A stretch of DNA of 64,000 nucleotides. Source: Rhyacichthys aspro (Eukaryota > Chordata > Actinopteri > Gobiiformes > Rhyacichthyidae). This document shows positions 25,121-38,008 of the stretch, piece after piece. The position numbers and the translations under genes were made by a program. The notes under the pieces were generated by a model. That model searched no databases, was not told the DNA's origin, and saw nothing but the letters and a program-made list of their open reading frames with translations. The stretch spans positions 6,041,978 to 6,105,977 of the forward strand of contig CM072159.1 of assembly GCA_036850595.1 (NCBI GenBank), given 5' to 3'. Position 1 is the first letter of the stretch; each line of letters opens with the position of its first letter.

Positions 25121-27739
25121 CGCTGATATTGAAGCTTCTAATGGCTGTCATTAATCACATGATACTAAATCACTTTAGAGATAGCGCAGGAGGAGAGGGA
25201 GGAGGAGATGAGGGAATAAAAGGAGAGATGCGATAGAAGAGAGAAGCTGGAGACGCTAGGAGTGAATTTGAGAAAGGCAAAGTTAATCGGAGAAGATAGG
25301 AGTATGGCCAGGTTTAAACATCAGACGATGGCAGAATTTTTGTTCACTTTTGCTGCTTTACTTATCAGACTGTGAAAATGGCTGTGACATAAACTCAATC
25401 TGAATTGAATGTTTAAGAATATGGCCAAGGTAAATGGGTGCAGGAAGAAAAGTAATTGATAAGATATAAGAGGAGAATATTATTAACTTTCATAGATGGA
25501 GATATCTTATAGTGTCTGTATGAACCAAGTCTCCAAAATGAGAAATTTAACAACAAAAACTTGATGCAACTTCTAAGGTGACTACATTTCTGAAGCTCTA
25601 AACTAGGATACTTTATTTTTTTAACTCCAGTCCAACTGATGCTTCTTTAGCAGATGCCAAGTAATGTCTCATTTCTCATTTGCATTTGTGCATTTAAACT
25701 TACTAAGAGGGCCTAACTCAATAAGCTCTAAAAAAAAATCAGACTATTTCTTTTCACATGCACTATACATATATGTATAGCTCATGCTCATGTGATGAAG
25801 CAGCAGTACATAATCGGCATCTATTGGTTAAAACTGTCATATGGCACCTGAATTGATTGGCACACGAGGTTTGTCTTCAGTTTACTGCAGTTTTTGAGTA
25901 TAATTTTGTAGAGAGTTGTACAAAAACATAATATATTTCATCCGTTTATGCTGCACACAGAATAAAAATGGACATCTCTTCTTCATATTTCTGGTATTAA
26001 TTGTTGGTTGTTGAATCAAAAATATGCTCTTCGTCAAGACTCTGTTTCTCTCTTGTCCACTCAAATGACGTCTGGTTTAAGATGTACAAACTGGACTCTA
26101 TGGATGTCATATCTCCGAAGAGAATAATGAACTTTGTCTTGGAATGCAAACTCTCATTATCGTCAGAGTGTCCAAGATTTTAAACATCAGCCAATAACCC
26201 AACACTGTCTAATAAAAGCTTATAGATTATGAAGTCAGACAGCACTGATGTTGACATATTTTCATTTGTTGGTAACCTGAATAATTCTGTATTGAAAACA
26301 CGACTACTTCCCTTTTGCATACATATGTGTTTTACCCACACAACTGCACAAAGACATGTCTAACCCTATAATAAGTGTAAGATTCCTCCTGTCTCTTCAT
26401 TCTGGCTTGCGGCTGACTGTTTGTGTGGCCTGACCAGAGGCTGCACCCATATCATTATCTGTGCAGACGTACGAACACATCCCATTTATAAACAGTCAAC
26501 AGCACAGGGGCAAAACACTTCAGCCTTGAACGTGACCCAAAAACCAAAAAGCACATCATCGGCGGGGCCTCCATCACGATGACTAGCCTCATTGTGTGTG
26601 TCTGTGTGCAAGTCTCACAACCGCCCCATGAAGGGTAAATGACTAGTTTTGATGCTGCCAAGGGAAATTCCCAGGTTGTGATTATATACAGATCAATTTT
26701 CATGTGGGCTGAGGGGTAGTCGCTTTGCTATGCATTTTATCATCACATACACAACGATGCACATAAACGGCGCAACTGTGAGGATACACACAGCAAACAA
26801 CATTGTGACTCATTAATTCTAACCGCAGCCCTAAAATAAGACCTTCAAAAGGCACCAATCCCACAGGGTCAATGTGCATTCAGGTCAGTCCCAATAAGGA
26901 ATGAGGGCCACACACATTATACCAAATTAAATAGATTACTTGAACCATGGCATGCATGCATTCATTTCGGTTGTCATTGAAAAGTTTTATCTTAGTGTGG
27001 ACAAAAACACTTTTCCAGTATCTGCCATCCTTTGACCTCCATTTGAAATGTAAGCACTTTTTACGGACCTGCTCAAAGATGCAACTGAAATGGTTTTGAA
27101 AAAAACTCAAGTCAGGTGTAAATGGTGTGTTCTAATTGCCTGATCAGATCCAAATATGTTAACATGACATCAAAACAAAATGCTGTAGTATGTCTGCCAG
27201 GCCAGTAGGGGCAGACCTCAGCACTGCTAAGGATGAATACACACAAGAAAACATCAATGAATGTCTCACACATCTGATACTAAGGTAAGGACAACTATTT
27301 CCCACAAATACATTATTTTTCCCCATTGTTGTTCTACTTGCTCTTTGTTGCTAGCAGCCAATATCTGTATGGAACCGACTGGAATGCCATTATTTTTACT
27401 GAAGACAACATATAAACTGGTGGAATAAAATCAGTGTACATCCTAGTATCTACACTGCCATGTGTTATTGAAAAAGACTAAAGAAAGTGCAAGTATTGGT
27501 AAGTATATTACCACACACAAAACTCCATAAATACTACATTTTCCTTAGACTTCTGCAACAACAATGAATCTCTTACTTTTCACAATGTTTATTTGCTTCA
27601 CAACAGTTTATGGAAACACACCTGATTTGTAATTTTCTTTTAGCAACCATTCAAAAAAAAATTGCTTCATAGTTTTTGGAAACATGGCTGTTGTGTTCTA
27701 ATGGTGTCCAGTCACACTTTTGATGTGATTGGACCAATA
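25121..27739. other. Intronic sequence, nothing recognised
   Basis: Includes a short palindrome around CTATACATATATGTATAG near 25763. No exon, RNA gene or repeat family recognised. Confidence 0.55.
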
Positions 27740-27747
27740 TCCTAGTG
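27740..27747 (+). repeat. Target-site duplication, hAT copy 1, left
   Basis: TCCTAGTG immediately precedes the element and recurs exactly at 28421-28428 after it. Eight-base duplications are diagnostic of hAT transposition. Confidence 0.9.
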
Positions 27748-28420
27748 CACATATGTCAAACTCAAGGCCCGGGGGCCAAATGCGGCCCTTTGCAATGTTT
27801 TATATGGCCCTTCAATCCTTTTGGAAGGTAATATTTTTGGGTTTTAGGTTTTAGTTAGATGTGACCAAGTTTTATATGGATTTAAACAGGTTTTAATTGG
27901 ATTTTTGAACAAGTTTCAGTTGGATTTAAGCTGGTTTTAGTTGGGTTTGAACAGGTTTTAATTGGATTTGAATAGGTTTCAGTTGGATTTGAACAGATTT
28001 TGTATGGACTTGTACACGTTTTAGTTGGATTTGAGCAGGTTTTAGTTGGATTTGAACAGGTTTTGTATGGACTTGTACAGGTTTTAGTTGGATTTGAGCA
28101 GGTTTTGTATGGACTTGCACAGGTTTTAGTTGGATTTGAGCAGGTTTTAGTTGGGTTTGAACAGGTTTTAATTGGATTTGAATAGGTTTCAGTTGGATTT
28201 GAGCAGGTTTTATTTGCATTTGAACAGTTTTTAAATGGTCTTGAATAGGAATAGGTTAGTTTAAGAAGTTTTTAGTTGGGTTTGAACAGGTTTTAGTTGG
28301 TTTGAGTTGGTTTGAGTTGGATTTGAACAGGTTTTAGTTGGATCTGTCACAGTCTTCGGCCCCTGAAATGCTTTTTATTTACTAGTGCGGCCCCTCACCA
28401 CTTTGAGTTTGACACCACTG
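27748..28420 (+). mobile_element. Non-autonomous hAT element, copy 1
   Basis: A 673-bp element. It begins CACATATGTCAAACTCAA and ends with the reverse complement of CAGTGGTGTCAAACTCAA. These are 18-bp imperfect terminal inverted repeats with 14 of 18 identical. Perfect 8-bp target duplications (TCCTAGTG) flank it. The subterminal regions are GGCCC-rich, as in common fish hAT families. The first 68 bp differ from copy 2 at 43617 at only two positions. There is no transposase. The interior is a 21-bp minisatellite reading CAGGTTTTAGTTGGATTT... on the plus strand. The intact duplication and low terminal divergence suggest a fairly recent insertion. Confidence 0.9.
27890..28345 (+). repeat. 21-bp minisatellite inside hAT copy 1
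   Basis: About 21 units of a 21-bp motif, CAGGTTTTAGTTGGATTT plus three bases (GAA or GAG). A variant unit, CAGGTTTTGTATGGACTTG..., alternates with it in the middle. Because 21 is divisible by three, both strands stay open as repetitive seven-residue frames (VLVGFEQ on plus, QLKPVQI on minus). These should not be annotated as proteins. Confidence 0.92.
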
Positions 28421-28428
28421 TCCTAGTG
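28421..28428 (+). repeat. Target-site duplication, hAT copy 1, right
   Basis: TCCTAGTG, an exact match to 27740-27747. Confidence 0.9.
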
Positions 28429-29494
28429 TTAAGTTTTTATAAGAGAATAAAAGAAGTGTTTAATTATTTTGTTGGATAATGGCTGTTGCACATCTAACAA
28501 CATCTAATCATGAGTGAGGCATTACTAAAGTGTGACACAATTAGAAAATGGCTTAGTAACAGTTCTTTTGTATGAAAACTAATTCATTAGGAAGCACGCT
28601 TGACATGATTGTGAAACTATTGCTTTATTAAATTAGACGCAAGCATTTATTTGCCTATCAAGCAGGATAATAAGTTCTCACATGAGCACACAATAACACA
28701 TATTGCACCACAATGTAAGGTTTTCAATATACTGGGCCTAAATGTCAAGCGCAATGACGCATAAACAAATGAACAGAAACATGTCATTTTCTGTACTTTC
28801 TGTCAAACCATTATGTATATGAGATATCAACAAACACACATCCAATTAGTTTGTATTTTTGAGCCACTCTCTGACCTAATTATACTTAGTACCAATTACC
28901 AATAAGGCTACAGACATGCAGAAACTATGAACAGAACAATTAACAGTTATCTGTGTATAAATAGGAAATAGGGGGCAGTGCCAACATACACAGAATAAAC
29001 TGCCTCACTAGACTGACACGTTTTGATAAACATAAGATCAATCAGAGAAAAGATGCATCACATAACGTTTAAAATTGATCCAACAGGGCTTCTACAAAGG
29101 GATACTGTTGTCAAACCAAGGGATGCCAGACCCTTGTTGCTTTTTAAACTGAATAGGTCTCACTGGCCAGGTTACCAAAGTGAAAAGGTGTTCAAATAAA
29201 GATAACAATTAAAGCACATTTTATTTAATTTTAATTCACTCTCTTCGAACCTCATTGCCAGTCCTATCACAACCTGATGCATAATAGTCCCCTTTTTAGG
29301 CCATATAACTAGACGACCATTTCTTGCATGCATTACTAGGATATTGAATGAAGTGAGATTGCTTGAAATGTACACTTTCTAGTATGGGTTTCTTTGTCCT
29401 AACTGTATGTAAAGTTTTTGATTGACAAAATCTTTTGCATTAGACAGGGTGCATTAAACTGTCAAGATTTTAATCACTGGAAATTTACCCTTGA
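28429..29494. other. Intronic sequence, nothing recognised
   Basis: Unique-looking AT-rich DNA without exon or repeat signatures. Confidence 0.55.
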
Positions 29495-29515
29495 TTTCTT
29501 TCTTTCTTTCTTTTT
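29495..29515 (+). repeat. (TTTC)n microsatellite
   Basis: Short run of about four TTTC/TTCT units ending in a T-run. Confidence 0.85.
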
Positions 29516-29519
29516 AACT

Positions 29520-29900
29520 GAATCTTCAACCAGACCCAATGACTTGCTGTGTGTGGTTGAAGACCCTCTAAATAGCCATTACAGCTTGGATCAAATGAAT
29601 AATGACATCCTGCATGGCATTACCTTGGTGCCTTTGGCCCATGACATCAGTATGTAATCGAATAAATTATGTTCCATTTGCCCGTGAGGCCATTAATCCC
29701 AATTTAATGGCCCGGCTTTGCATGTGAATTTACTTTCAATGGCCTGTAATGCATCCGACCTCTGAGGACACGGGGGTAAGTGGTGATCCATGAGAGCCTG
29801 ACTCTCATGTGTACCCAAAGCTCTGCACCTCGCCCTTGACATTGCCACAGCCAGCATTATGAATTTTAGAGTAGGCAACTGGTGAGCCTTCAATATCCAC
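29520..29900. promoter_or_regulatory. Candidate conserved non-coding block
   Basis: Repeat-free, balanced composition. The core at about 29685-29755 has a bicoid/OTX-type site (TTAATCCC), paired TTAATGGCC/CAATGGCC words and an octamer-like TTTGCATG. The dense homeodomain-class words and absence of coding frames resemble a deeply conserved intronic enhancer. No alignment was possible, so this remains a candidate. Confidence 0.35.
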
Positions 29901-31208
29901 ACAGATCTCTGAAGATACAGCCAAAGTGTAAAGTCTCTGTCTCATATAAATAATTCATATTTGAAATGGACAGATGACATTGTCTTGCAGGAAATGTGTC
30001 TGCAGCCTGTAAACAAGTCAGAGCATTGAGATTGAATCCTGTAATGGCACGGAGGGCTAGATATAATAAGCTCCTCTAATATCTTTTCTAAAGGGGTATT
30101 TGGAGGCTGGAGGTGTTTGAAAAGAGCTCGCTATTAACCCGAGGGTCAAAGAAGCAGCACAGCGGAGGACAAAAGAGACATTTTTGGAACATTGCAGAAC
30201 AGAAACTACAGTCCAGCCAACATATAAATAGATCATTTACAAGAATTAGACAATGTGAACCACCACTTACACATTTTGTCCAGTCATGGTTCATTGGGTT
30301 CCATGCAGCTTTAAATGTCTATTTTTTTCAACACAGACAAATCCAAAAAGTATTATTTTAGCACAATTCACTGCATTTAAACAATTTCCTTTAGCTCATG
30401 CAATGTTTACATGAAACAAATAGGGATTTCATTAAAACTAATGCCATCATCAATACATCTGATTTCTTTGATTGTTTACGGATTATTTCATATATTCATA
30501 ATAGATGAAGCAAAAGGTAGACAGACAGGTTTCTAGCCTCGAAACACCATGCAAAAAAAAAAAAAACCCAAAACACCAAAAAGCACACACTCAAATGAAA
30601 AGGATTCTTATTTTAGCACAACATAAAATTACATATTTGCACAGAGTCTGCAAAATAACACATCATTTTCAAATACATGGCACTTCAACACTTCTGGAAT
30701 CTCATTTGCAGATGTCACAGAGTCCTGGCAGTGAAAACAGTTTGACATAATTAGTTTGCAGCTTGGAGAGTTGATGCATGGATTGAACAGCTCAAATAAA
30801 TGATGGTTCTTTTCACTTTCATCAGTCAAATCCAATCCCTAAAAGAGAGTCTACAGTAGTCACATGTCAATCTCCACTCCTACAAACTGCCAAACCTGCA
30901 GCCCCTTAGTGCAACCAGCCAGACTATCACTTGAGAGTGCTGCGGACATTCTCTTTACTTTTATTGGATTTATGAACACAAATGGGAGTAGATAGTGTGG
31001 ATGCGATTCTCCTAACACCGGCTGAAAGATGTGTTTAAAAGACTGTAATGTTTTGCAAATGAGTATGTAAAACTGCTGCGCTTTCTGGAAATTCTCCTGA
31101 AAATGTTCTGATGACCTAGAATATCCTCCTGGTAGGTGTCATGTATGGACAGCTTTGTTACATATACGTCCAGTTACACGCAGTATTAACACTTCCACTG
31201 GTGTCAGC
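29901..31208. other. Intronic sequence, nothing recognised
   Basis: Contains an A-run at about 30553-30566. No exon, repeat family or RNA gene recognised. Confidence 0.55.
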
Positions 31209-31565
31209 TTAAAGAGACCCTGCATAACTTTTAGCCAGCAGAGAGTGCTGGATTGTTTGGAGGAAACAATATGTCTTCTGAAACAGTAGGGTTATTTTAG
31301 TGTATTTTGTACAAATGTGACTCTGCTAGGGTCCAGTGCATTGGCCTATTTTCTTTATTAAATGCGTAGTGTGGTAGAGCACGTCACTCACGTACCGTCT
31401 TGCTGTGTGCCACCATCCCGTCTGCTTATAAGTTATATTGAAGGTTTCTGTCCAGCTGAGGGTACTGTGTCAAGCATGATTCTACTGATCTCATGTTGAG
31501 GAACCATCAAAACGATTTTGAGAATATATATTTTTTGGGCTAAAAGTTACGTGGTGCTACTTTAA
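31209..31565. mobile_element. TTAA-bounded miniature inverted-repeat element
   Basis: A 357-bp segment bounded by TTAA on both sides. The terminal inverted repeats are 28 bp, with 21 of 28 identical by eye. Both ends start TTAAAG and both carry TAACTTTTAGCC as the inner 12 bp. There is no open frame, so it is non-autonomous. TTAA at both ends fits piggyBac-type insertion. A PIF/Harbinger-type three-base duplication is also possible, since a TTA/TAA would be hidden within the same letters. Orientation is arbitrary. Confidence 0.8.
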
Positions 31566-32013
31566 TGTTGAAAACAAAGATTTTATCCAAGGCTAACACA
31601 AATATGTCCACAACAAACCCACAGTAGGAAGACCACTCAGACAATCTTCATGAGTGGGCTGCAGATATTCTACTTATATTTGCGTGTATGAATAGAAATG
31701 TTGAAAATCACATCTTCCAAAGAACACACATAAAGAGATTTTAATGTTTGCATAAGAGTGTGCTTTCTCTGTGTCCGTTCTCCATTGTGTGTTTGTCTAA
31801 GAGTCGGCGAGTGCCTGAACGTCTCCCTGGGATTGTTATGCATCTAATTGCTGCTTATATTAATAATTCACATTGTCTCTCTGATGGCCGTCATTAAGAA
31901 ATGAGGATGCGGCGTGTGTTTGTGCTCACTGCCTTCCTCTGTGGGTCCTTGAGAAGCGCAGTGTGTGTCATTACATGTGCGTGTATACAGTATATACAGC
32001 TGTGTGTGTTCAT
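31566..32013. other. Intronic sequence, nothing recognised
   Basis: No exon or repeat family recognised. Leads into the GT microsatellite. Confidence 0.55.
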
Positions 32014-32044
32014 TGTGTGTGCGTGTGTGTGTGTGTGTGTGTGT
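32014..32044 (+). repeat. Imperfect (GT)n microsatellite
   Basis: GT repeat of about 31 bp with one GC interruption. Frames through it on both strands are artefacts. Confidence 0.93.
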
Positions 32045-35000
32045 CTTTGAACGTCTTCCATTACGGTAAATGTACATTATTCATTGTGGCCTGCCAAGAT
32101 CATTATCAAGAGAGCAGAGATGTACAGAAGCAAATAAAGGCTGCTCTGAGGAGAAGCGGAAGTGTGTTTGTCCTCTTAGATACAGTCAGCGGCACAGCAT
32201 TTAACCCGCAGCACAAAGGCCAAGTCAACTGCACCGTATCAAGTCTATAATGTGGATAACAGCATCAAATGAGTGGTTTAAAACGGTTTGTACTTGATGC
32301 AGTCGTATGAATTGAACTGCACAGAAAAGCTATGGAGGACTACTAGGCCCACATAAATAAAACTAAAGGAAAATTGCACTTGAACTCGAAACTGATTGAA
32401 AACACCTCTTTAAAACTAAATAAATACAGAGCAATTCTTTACTCTTTTAAAAAATCTATTTACAATCTGTATTTGATGATGCATTAGCCATCACATTTAA
32501 TAAACGCTCTTGAGTCTTTTTTAATGCCATTCATTTATTTATTTATGTAGAACAGGGTTAGTCATGTCAAGAAACCTTCAAAATGAATGTTTAACTATTG
32601 TTGTGATCATTTTCAAGTTAAATTTCAAGCTAATATTAAGTAAAATGGCACAGTGTAGGTACATAGTCATTTGTGTAGGTCAGCTTTGTTTGGTGATTGT
32701 ACATTTTGCAGAAGGTCTTGCATCACTACGATTCGCTGCTTGAAGCTTATTCCTCTTGTCCTCCAAACTGCGTCCAGAATCAAACAGACAATTCGATTCT
32801 GGTCAAAAGTCTGTAATATCCCTTTAAATGAAGCGATTGTCTTTCACTGTCACACATTGTCTTTTATTTCTAACAGGATGCGCATTTCTGTTCATTTAAA
32901 ACTGTAATAATGAACTTTGTGCCCAATGCAATAGTGCAGAGACATTAATAATTCTGCAGCAGTACTATGAAACACCGCAGGTAAACTCAGCACAAAGCAA
33001 GGAATTAGGTTAATTATTGCTTATTACACTTCATAATGTTAAAACAGTTGAACTTCAGAGGCAACTTTTTTATATATATATATTTAAGATAAAGAAATAT
33101 TGATACACAATGATGTAATTATAGAACAGAAACTTTGTGTGTCAAGAATGAAGACATTAAAAGCGCTGAGAAAAGTCACTAATTGGACAGAACTGCAAAG
33201 ATAAGCAAAGAACAGTCACAGTGTGGAGCAGGTCTATGTTTTCACCCCATTAACAAGGGTCCTCTGTGTCATTTTATTTTAAAGGTTTCGGAAAAAAAAC
33301 ACTTTGAAATGAGGTTACTGTCTATTTTTCTTTCAATATTGCAATACATTTCTTTAAAATTGAACTCTTCAGATATGCAGATTGTCAACAGTGAACGAGG
33401 AGAACAAAATAGTGTCACAGTCAAGACTATAAGACTACAGTTTAATGAACATGCCAGAGAGAGACCAATAGATCTGGAATAGATCTCAGGTACCAATACA
33501 TGTACAAAAACTAAGCAGGCCAGCCATCCTAATTTCTATTCCACACAAAGAATTAATCTGGTCCCTCTTGATCTGAGTTTGATTATCAGGGGGCGAGACA
33601 AATGGATGCAGATTACACAAATCAGAGAATTTACCAGCCTGACAAAAGCAATGTGACCACCAGAGTAGTTTCACTTCTTTATGAGTCATTGCATAAAGCC
33701 CGCCCTGTTTTAGATAAACCATTATAATTGGTTTAATATGATAAATTAAGGTAGAAGACAGGCTCATTGGGTGGGGTTCCAGACCCACCTGACTGCTCTA
33801 AGAAAGTCAGTTTGTATGACTGGCCAGGCTTTAAACCTGGCACTAAAATATGAACAGTGATTGGATCTAATTTGCTTTAAATACAAGATCACTAAGCTAA
33901 ATGCATCCTGAATGCAACCTGAGATGATCAGATCTTAGAACACTGTGTCGGCACATAAAATGAGACCGTTAATTACGTGTTACATTAGAGAGAGTCACCA
34001 GAGTGGAAACATAGTGTCAGTTTATAACGCTACATCGCACAGCAGGATTTAAAGCACTTGCTGCTTATTGTAGTAGTACCAGTAGTACCAGTAGCCTACA
34101 TACGATAAATGAACCAATCAAAAGCTTCGTTTTGCATATGAATCAGTAAAGTAAAAACTGATCTAATGCAGACTTAGAAGGGCACAGGTCCAAATAAGTC
34201 AAGCTGTCCATCACTGTGTCCAGAGAGACAGAAGACGGACTATACAAGGTCTGAAGCTGGCCATGGAGAGAAGCAGAAACTGTACACACATGTTTATGGA
34301 ACCTGCCAAAAAGCAGTGCATCTCAAAGCATAAACATGAATTATTAATTATTCCCTCTCTGTGTTAACAAGCTTTTGCAGACAACTTTCCAAACTCTTTT
34401 CTCTGAACACTGACAAAGAAGCCAAGGCTAAGAAACACATGTCAGCCACTCGTGACAAGCTTTACCAAAGTGCTACTCCCTGCGAACGCTCAAGAGACTC
34501 ACTTTAGCAGCGGCGTGGCAGATAATTTCATGGTAGATGGAGGTATGCTAAAATAACTGCAACTCAATAAAACCAATTCACGTTGAGGAGAAAGCACTCG
34601 GGGAGTATATTCAGTGCATCTATCAAGGCTGTGCTTTGGTATTAAATAATAAGACTTTCAACAGGTTTACTGGAGGGGGTTTTAAGATGACTATAAAACA
34701 TAGCTTGAATGAATCTTAAATAAACAGTTTTGACTTTATTTGCAGACTGCTATTAAATCACATACTGAAAAGTTTCACTGTGGAATTTTTTTTCAGGTGG
34801 CTAAGAGGGCATCTTTTATTTTAGACTGATTTTTTTATAGTCAATGTACAGATTGAAACACAGCCTCTAAGTTACATTTTGCAGAATAGCAAAGATGTTG
34901 GTGGCAGTTAGAGATTTTAAGGGTTTAGATTGTGTTTTGTTTGTAGCTTCATGAATGGTTCTGCCAAACAAGTTCTACACAAGTTGAGTTTTTGCAAAAG

Positions 35001-36337
35001 ATATACACTAGAGGTTTAGCTGTATACTGCTGTGATAAAGCATAGGAAAAATATGTTTATTCCCAGCCTTCTGAACTTCAATTCAGAAAGCTGCACCCAT
35101 TTCCTGCATTTTAGGAACTCACTGTTTAATGTCACCAGTTCTTGTGTTTAATGCAATGCAGGCAAAAAAATGCAAGGTTTTTAATTCATAAAACAAGAAA
35201 CTTAGATAAATAAAGACAAAGCCTGTACAAGATTATTGTTAACAACTTCAGTATTGTTTTCCTATTTGGAATATGACTGTTGCACGACACAAACATGCTT
35301 CAAATAAAATTTTATAAAGATTCTCTCTCACCCAATCAAACGGTCCAAATTTGCATGACTCTGTTGGAAACATATCCCAGGGGTCACCAAAGTGGTACAA
35401 TGGTGACAATGGAAACACTACAATACATAGTGTTCACATTAAAAATATACTCAATAAGCCAGTTACATAATGCAGAAAAGAATTGGGATCATCTTGGGCA
35501 GTGGCTCTTGGTTAGATAAGTGTATATAAAGTCGACTCTCCATGCATGTGTCCATACAGACCATTCCAAGCATGAAGTTTAAGCCTTTAACAGCCGCAGT
35601 GCATCCCACATTCTTGCCCAGCCAAGACTAACATCCCAGTGTTTTCCCACAAAGCGAGCGGCCCATTCGACACAGGCGCCCTGTTTGTGTGAGACGCCTT
35701 TCATCTGCCCACCGCCCATGTGTTGTGTGTTTGTCTGTCCAAAATATCCAAAAGGCAGTCTAGATTTTCTGTTTCTCATCTTTCCTCTCTCCTTTTTAAT
35801 ATCAGATCTCCCCAAACTCCTTCTTTTTTAAGGATTGTAAATATGTCTTTGCTCTGCAGCTGTCAAATCGCTGTCAAGGCAACCGTCTCTGTTCTGCCTC
35901 CTCTCCCTCTTTGCTTGTTTTCAGTCCCTACTGCTGTTTCCCTTTTCCCATGATGTGGTGTTGTGAGTGTGCTCATCCTTGGGGAGCGTCCCATTTAGCC
36001 ACAGCCCGGCTCACAGCTGCCTGCTCTCCGGAGACGGCCCCAAGAAGCTCGTGTAATTGAGACATCTCTGAAACAAGAGCAGTTCTACAGTTACTGTCTC
36101 CAAGTGTCTCTAAGTGGTGTCCTCCAAAGCACACAGTTCAAGAGAGGCAGTGGGGAAGCACTGCTGCCTGTACAGCAAAGGCACAACATTAGAAAAACAG
36201 AAGATATGCAGTATTATTATTGTTTTTTTTACTGAAAAGTGGGATGATGATATGATTAGCAATGGCCAGATTTCTCTGTGAGTGGGTTTTTTTTAGTTTA
36301 ATTTACACATACCATGGGGAGCACAGTGAACCTCGTG
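32045..36337. other. Intronic sequence with possible regulatory patches
   Basis: Two balanced, repeat-free patches stand out: about 34440-34640 (AGCAGCGGCGTGGCAGATAA) and about 35580-36070 (CACAGCTGCCTGCTCTCCGG). Neither has a credible exon. A small TATATA run lies at about 33069-33083. The remainder is AT-rich and unrecognised. Confidence 0.45.
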
Positions 36338-36435
36338 AACTGCCCTTACTGAATCAATGTAAGAGTGAATGGTTGTCTGTGTATGTCAGCCACCTACAAC
36401 CTCTAATGGGAATTATCAGTCGAAAATGAATAAAT
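36338..36435 (+). repeat. Common fish interspersed repeat, middle-to-tail fragment
   Basis: Contains ACTGCCCTTACTGAATCAAT, then GAGTGAATGGTTGTCTGTGT and ATGTCAGCC. It ends in the family-typical GAAAATGAATAAATTAATAA tail. Same family as 6032, 50947 and 59733. Confidence 0.65.
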
Positions 36436-37038
36436 TAATAAAACATACAAACATACTAAGTTCCCAGGCTAAGTGGGAATGGATTCTGCATAACATGCTG
36501 ATGGTAACATTTCTTTATTTAGTTGGGACATAAGGACATAAGGTTTCCATTCTACAGTAAAGTCCTACTATGGCCATCCACTGTTTCCATTTTAAAAGTT
36601 TACTGTGTTTTATTGTGTGTTTTGCATGTTGCACAAAACTGTTGATGCTTGCTTTGAATTTAGTCAAAAAATGTAATCATTGGTTGATCACCATTGTAAA
36701 TTCACCTGATACAGAATTTTGATCTCTATTACTAACAAAATTTCACTTAGTAGTGTGTTTATCCTCATGGTCAGTTCAGCTGTTACGCTATATGAGCTAC
36801 CACAGCTACTATCTTCTGTCACCAAGGTTGTAACCTTGCCTACCTCAAATGGAACAAAGAGTATGCAGTTTTAGTTTTGTTACAAATCAGTCCTTACTAG
36901 GTCACATAAAACAAAACAATTTTCAAAGTAGTATGTCTCTTAAAAGCAGTACATTCCCAAACACAATGCATTATTATACTAAAGCCAAAGTCATCTCATT
37001 TAATGCTTTTTATTTTATTGCTGCATGCCACTAAATCT
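36436..37038. other. Intronic sequence, nothing recognised
   Basis: AT-rich DNA between two repeat fragments. Nothing recognised. Confidence 0.55.
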
Positions 37039-37118
37039 TTTCATTCATTCATTTTCTACTGCTTGGTCCCAATCGGGGTCATGGGTGACTGGAGCCTATT
37101 CCAGCTGCTTTGGGCCTG
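37039..37118 (-). repeat. Common fish interspersed repeat, tail fragment
   Basis: The reverse complement reads AGCTGGAATAGGCTCCAGTC and ends in AGAAAATGAATGAATGAAAA. This is the tail of the same family as the copy at 41046, in opposite orientation. Confidence 0.65.
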
Positions 37119-37991
37119 ACATTTAGATACAGAGAGGACCACGATCTTCTTGTTGTGAAGCAGACCACTCCTCTACCATGAACCCCTAAAACTCTCTTGT
37201 AAAATATTGTACTGTAGGCCAATAGACCAGAGAAATTCTTTGTATAGAATAGAAAAAAGATGCGTGAGATGAATGAGATGCCTGACCAGGCTAGTAGATC
37301 ACAGTAGAACACATGGCCAAGGTCTATCTGAAACAGCTGGGAGTCCTAGAGTTGGTACATTACTATAAGTTCTATACGTCAGAGATTTAGTGTGAAAGGA
37401 TCTACTCCAGAAGCTAAGATTAGCTTGCAGCATCAAACAGGAAGTGAGAAACAGGCTGAGTGGACTAAATGGAGAGGTCTTTTTATCCTGAAGCGTGAAA
37501 TGATGTTAGGGTGAGTCCATTACACACTCATTCAGGATCTGGGGTATGAGAGGGGGAAATGTAGTGAGACGCCCACCCATAACAATCTGCATGAACGCAC
37601 ATCTGTATGTCGCACTCCACATTGTGCACTCAAATATGAATGTATTCCTCTATTATTTTTTTTTTTTCATGTTTTCTCGTACTGTCTAATCCATCCATGT
37701 CCAGTTCCACAGAGCAGAACTGGACAGCAAACTCTTATTCTATGGATTTATACGGTTTTTGTTTGTTGGTAACATTTGTGCTAAAGGACTGAACTAGGTT
37801 TTTAATGCAAGCCACTTCCAAAGAGCTATTTTTTGATTTGTTCATTTTATCAATCGCTAAATAGAGGAGAGAAGAAGTCTACATCGCATAACCCAAGAGC
37901 CTCTTATGTTTTTGGGTTTGTTTTTTTCTTACAAGATTTTACTTTCATATGGATTTTGCAATATTTTCAATTGATGTCTGTCCTGTTACAT
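37119..37991. other. Intronic sequence, nothing recognised
   Basis: Contains a T-run at about 37658-37669. No exon or repeat family recognised. Confidence 0.55.
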
Positions 37992-38008
37992 AAAAAAAAA
38001 AAAAAAAA
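37992..38008 (+). repeat. Poly(A) tract
   Basis: Seventeen A in a row. No retroposon body recognised on its left side. Confidence 0.9.

Noticed and set aside
27926..28219. 97-codon repetitive frame (QLKPVQI repeats) on minus, and a VLVGFEQ frame on plus
   Set aside because: Both are by-products of the 21-bp minisatellite inside a non-autonomous hAT element.
27890..28345. CRISPR-like periodic array
   Set aside because: Units are contiguous 21-mers without unique spacers, in a vertebrate intron, inside a transposon.
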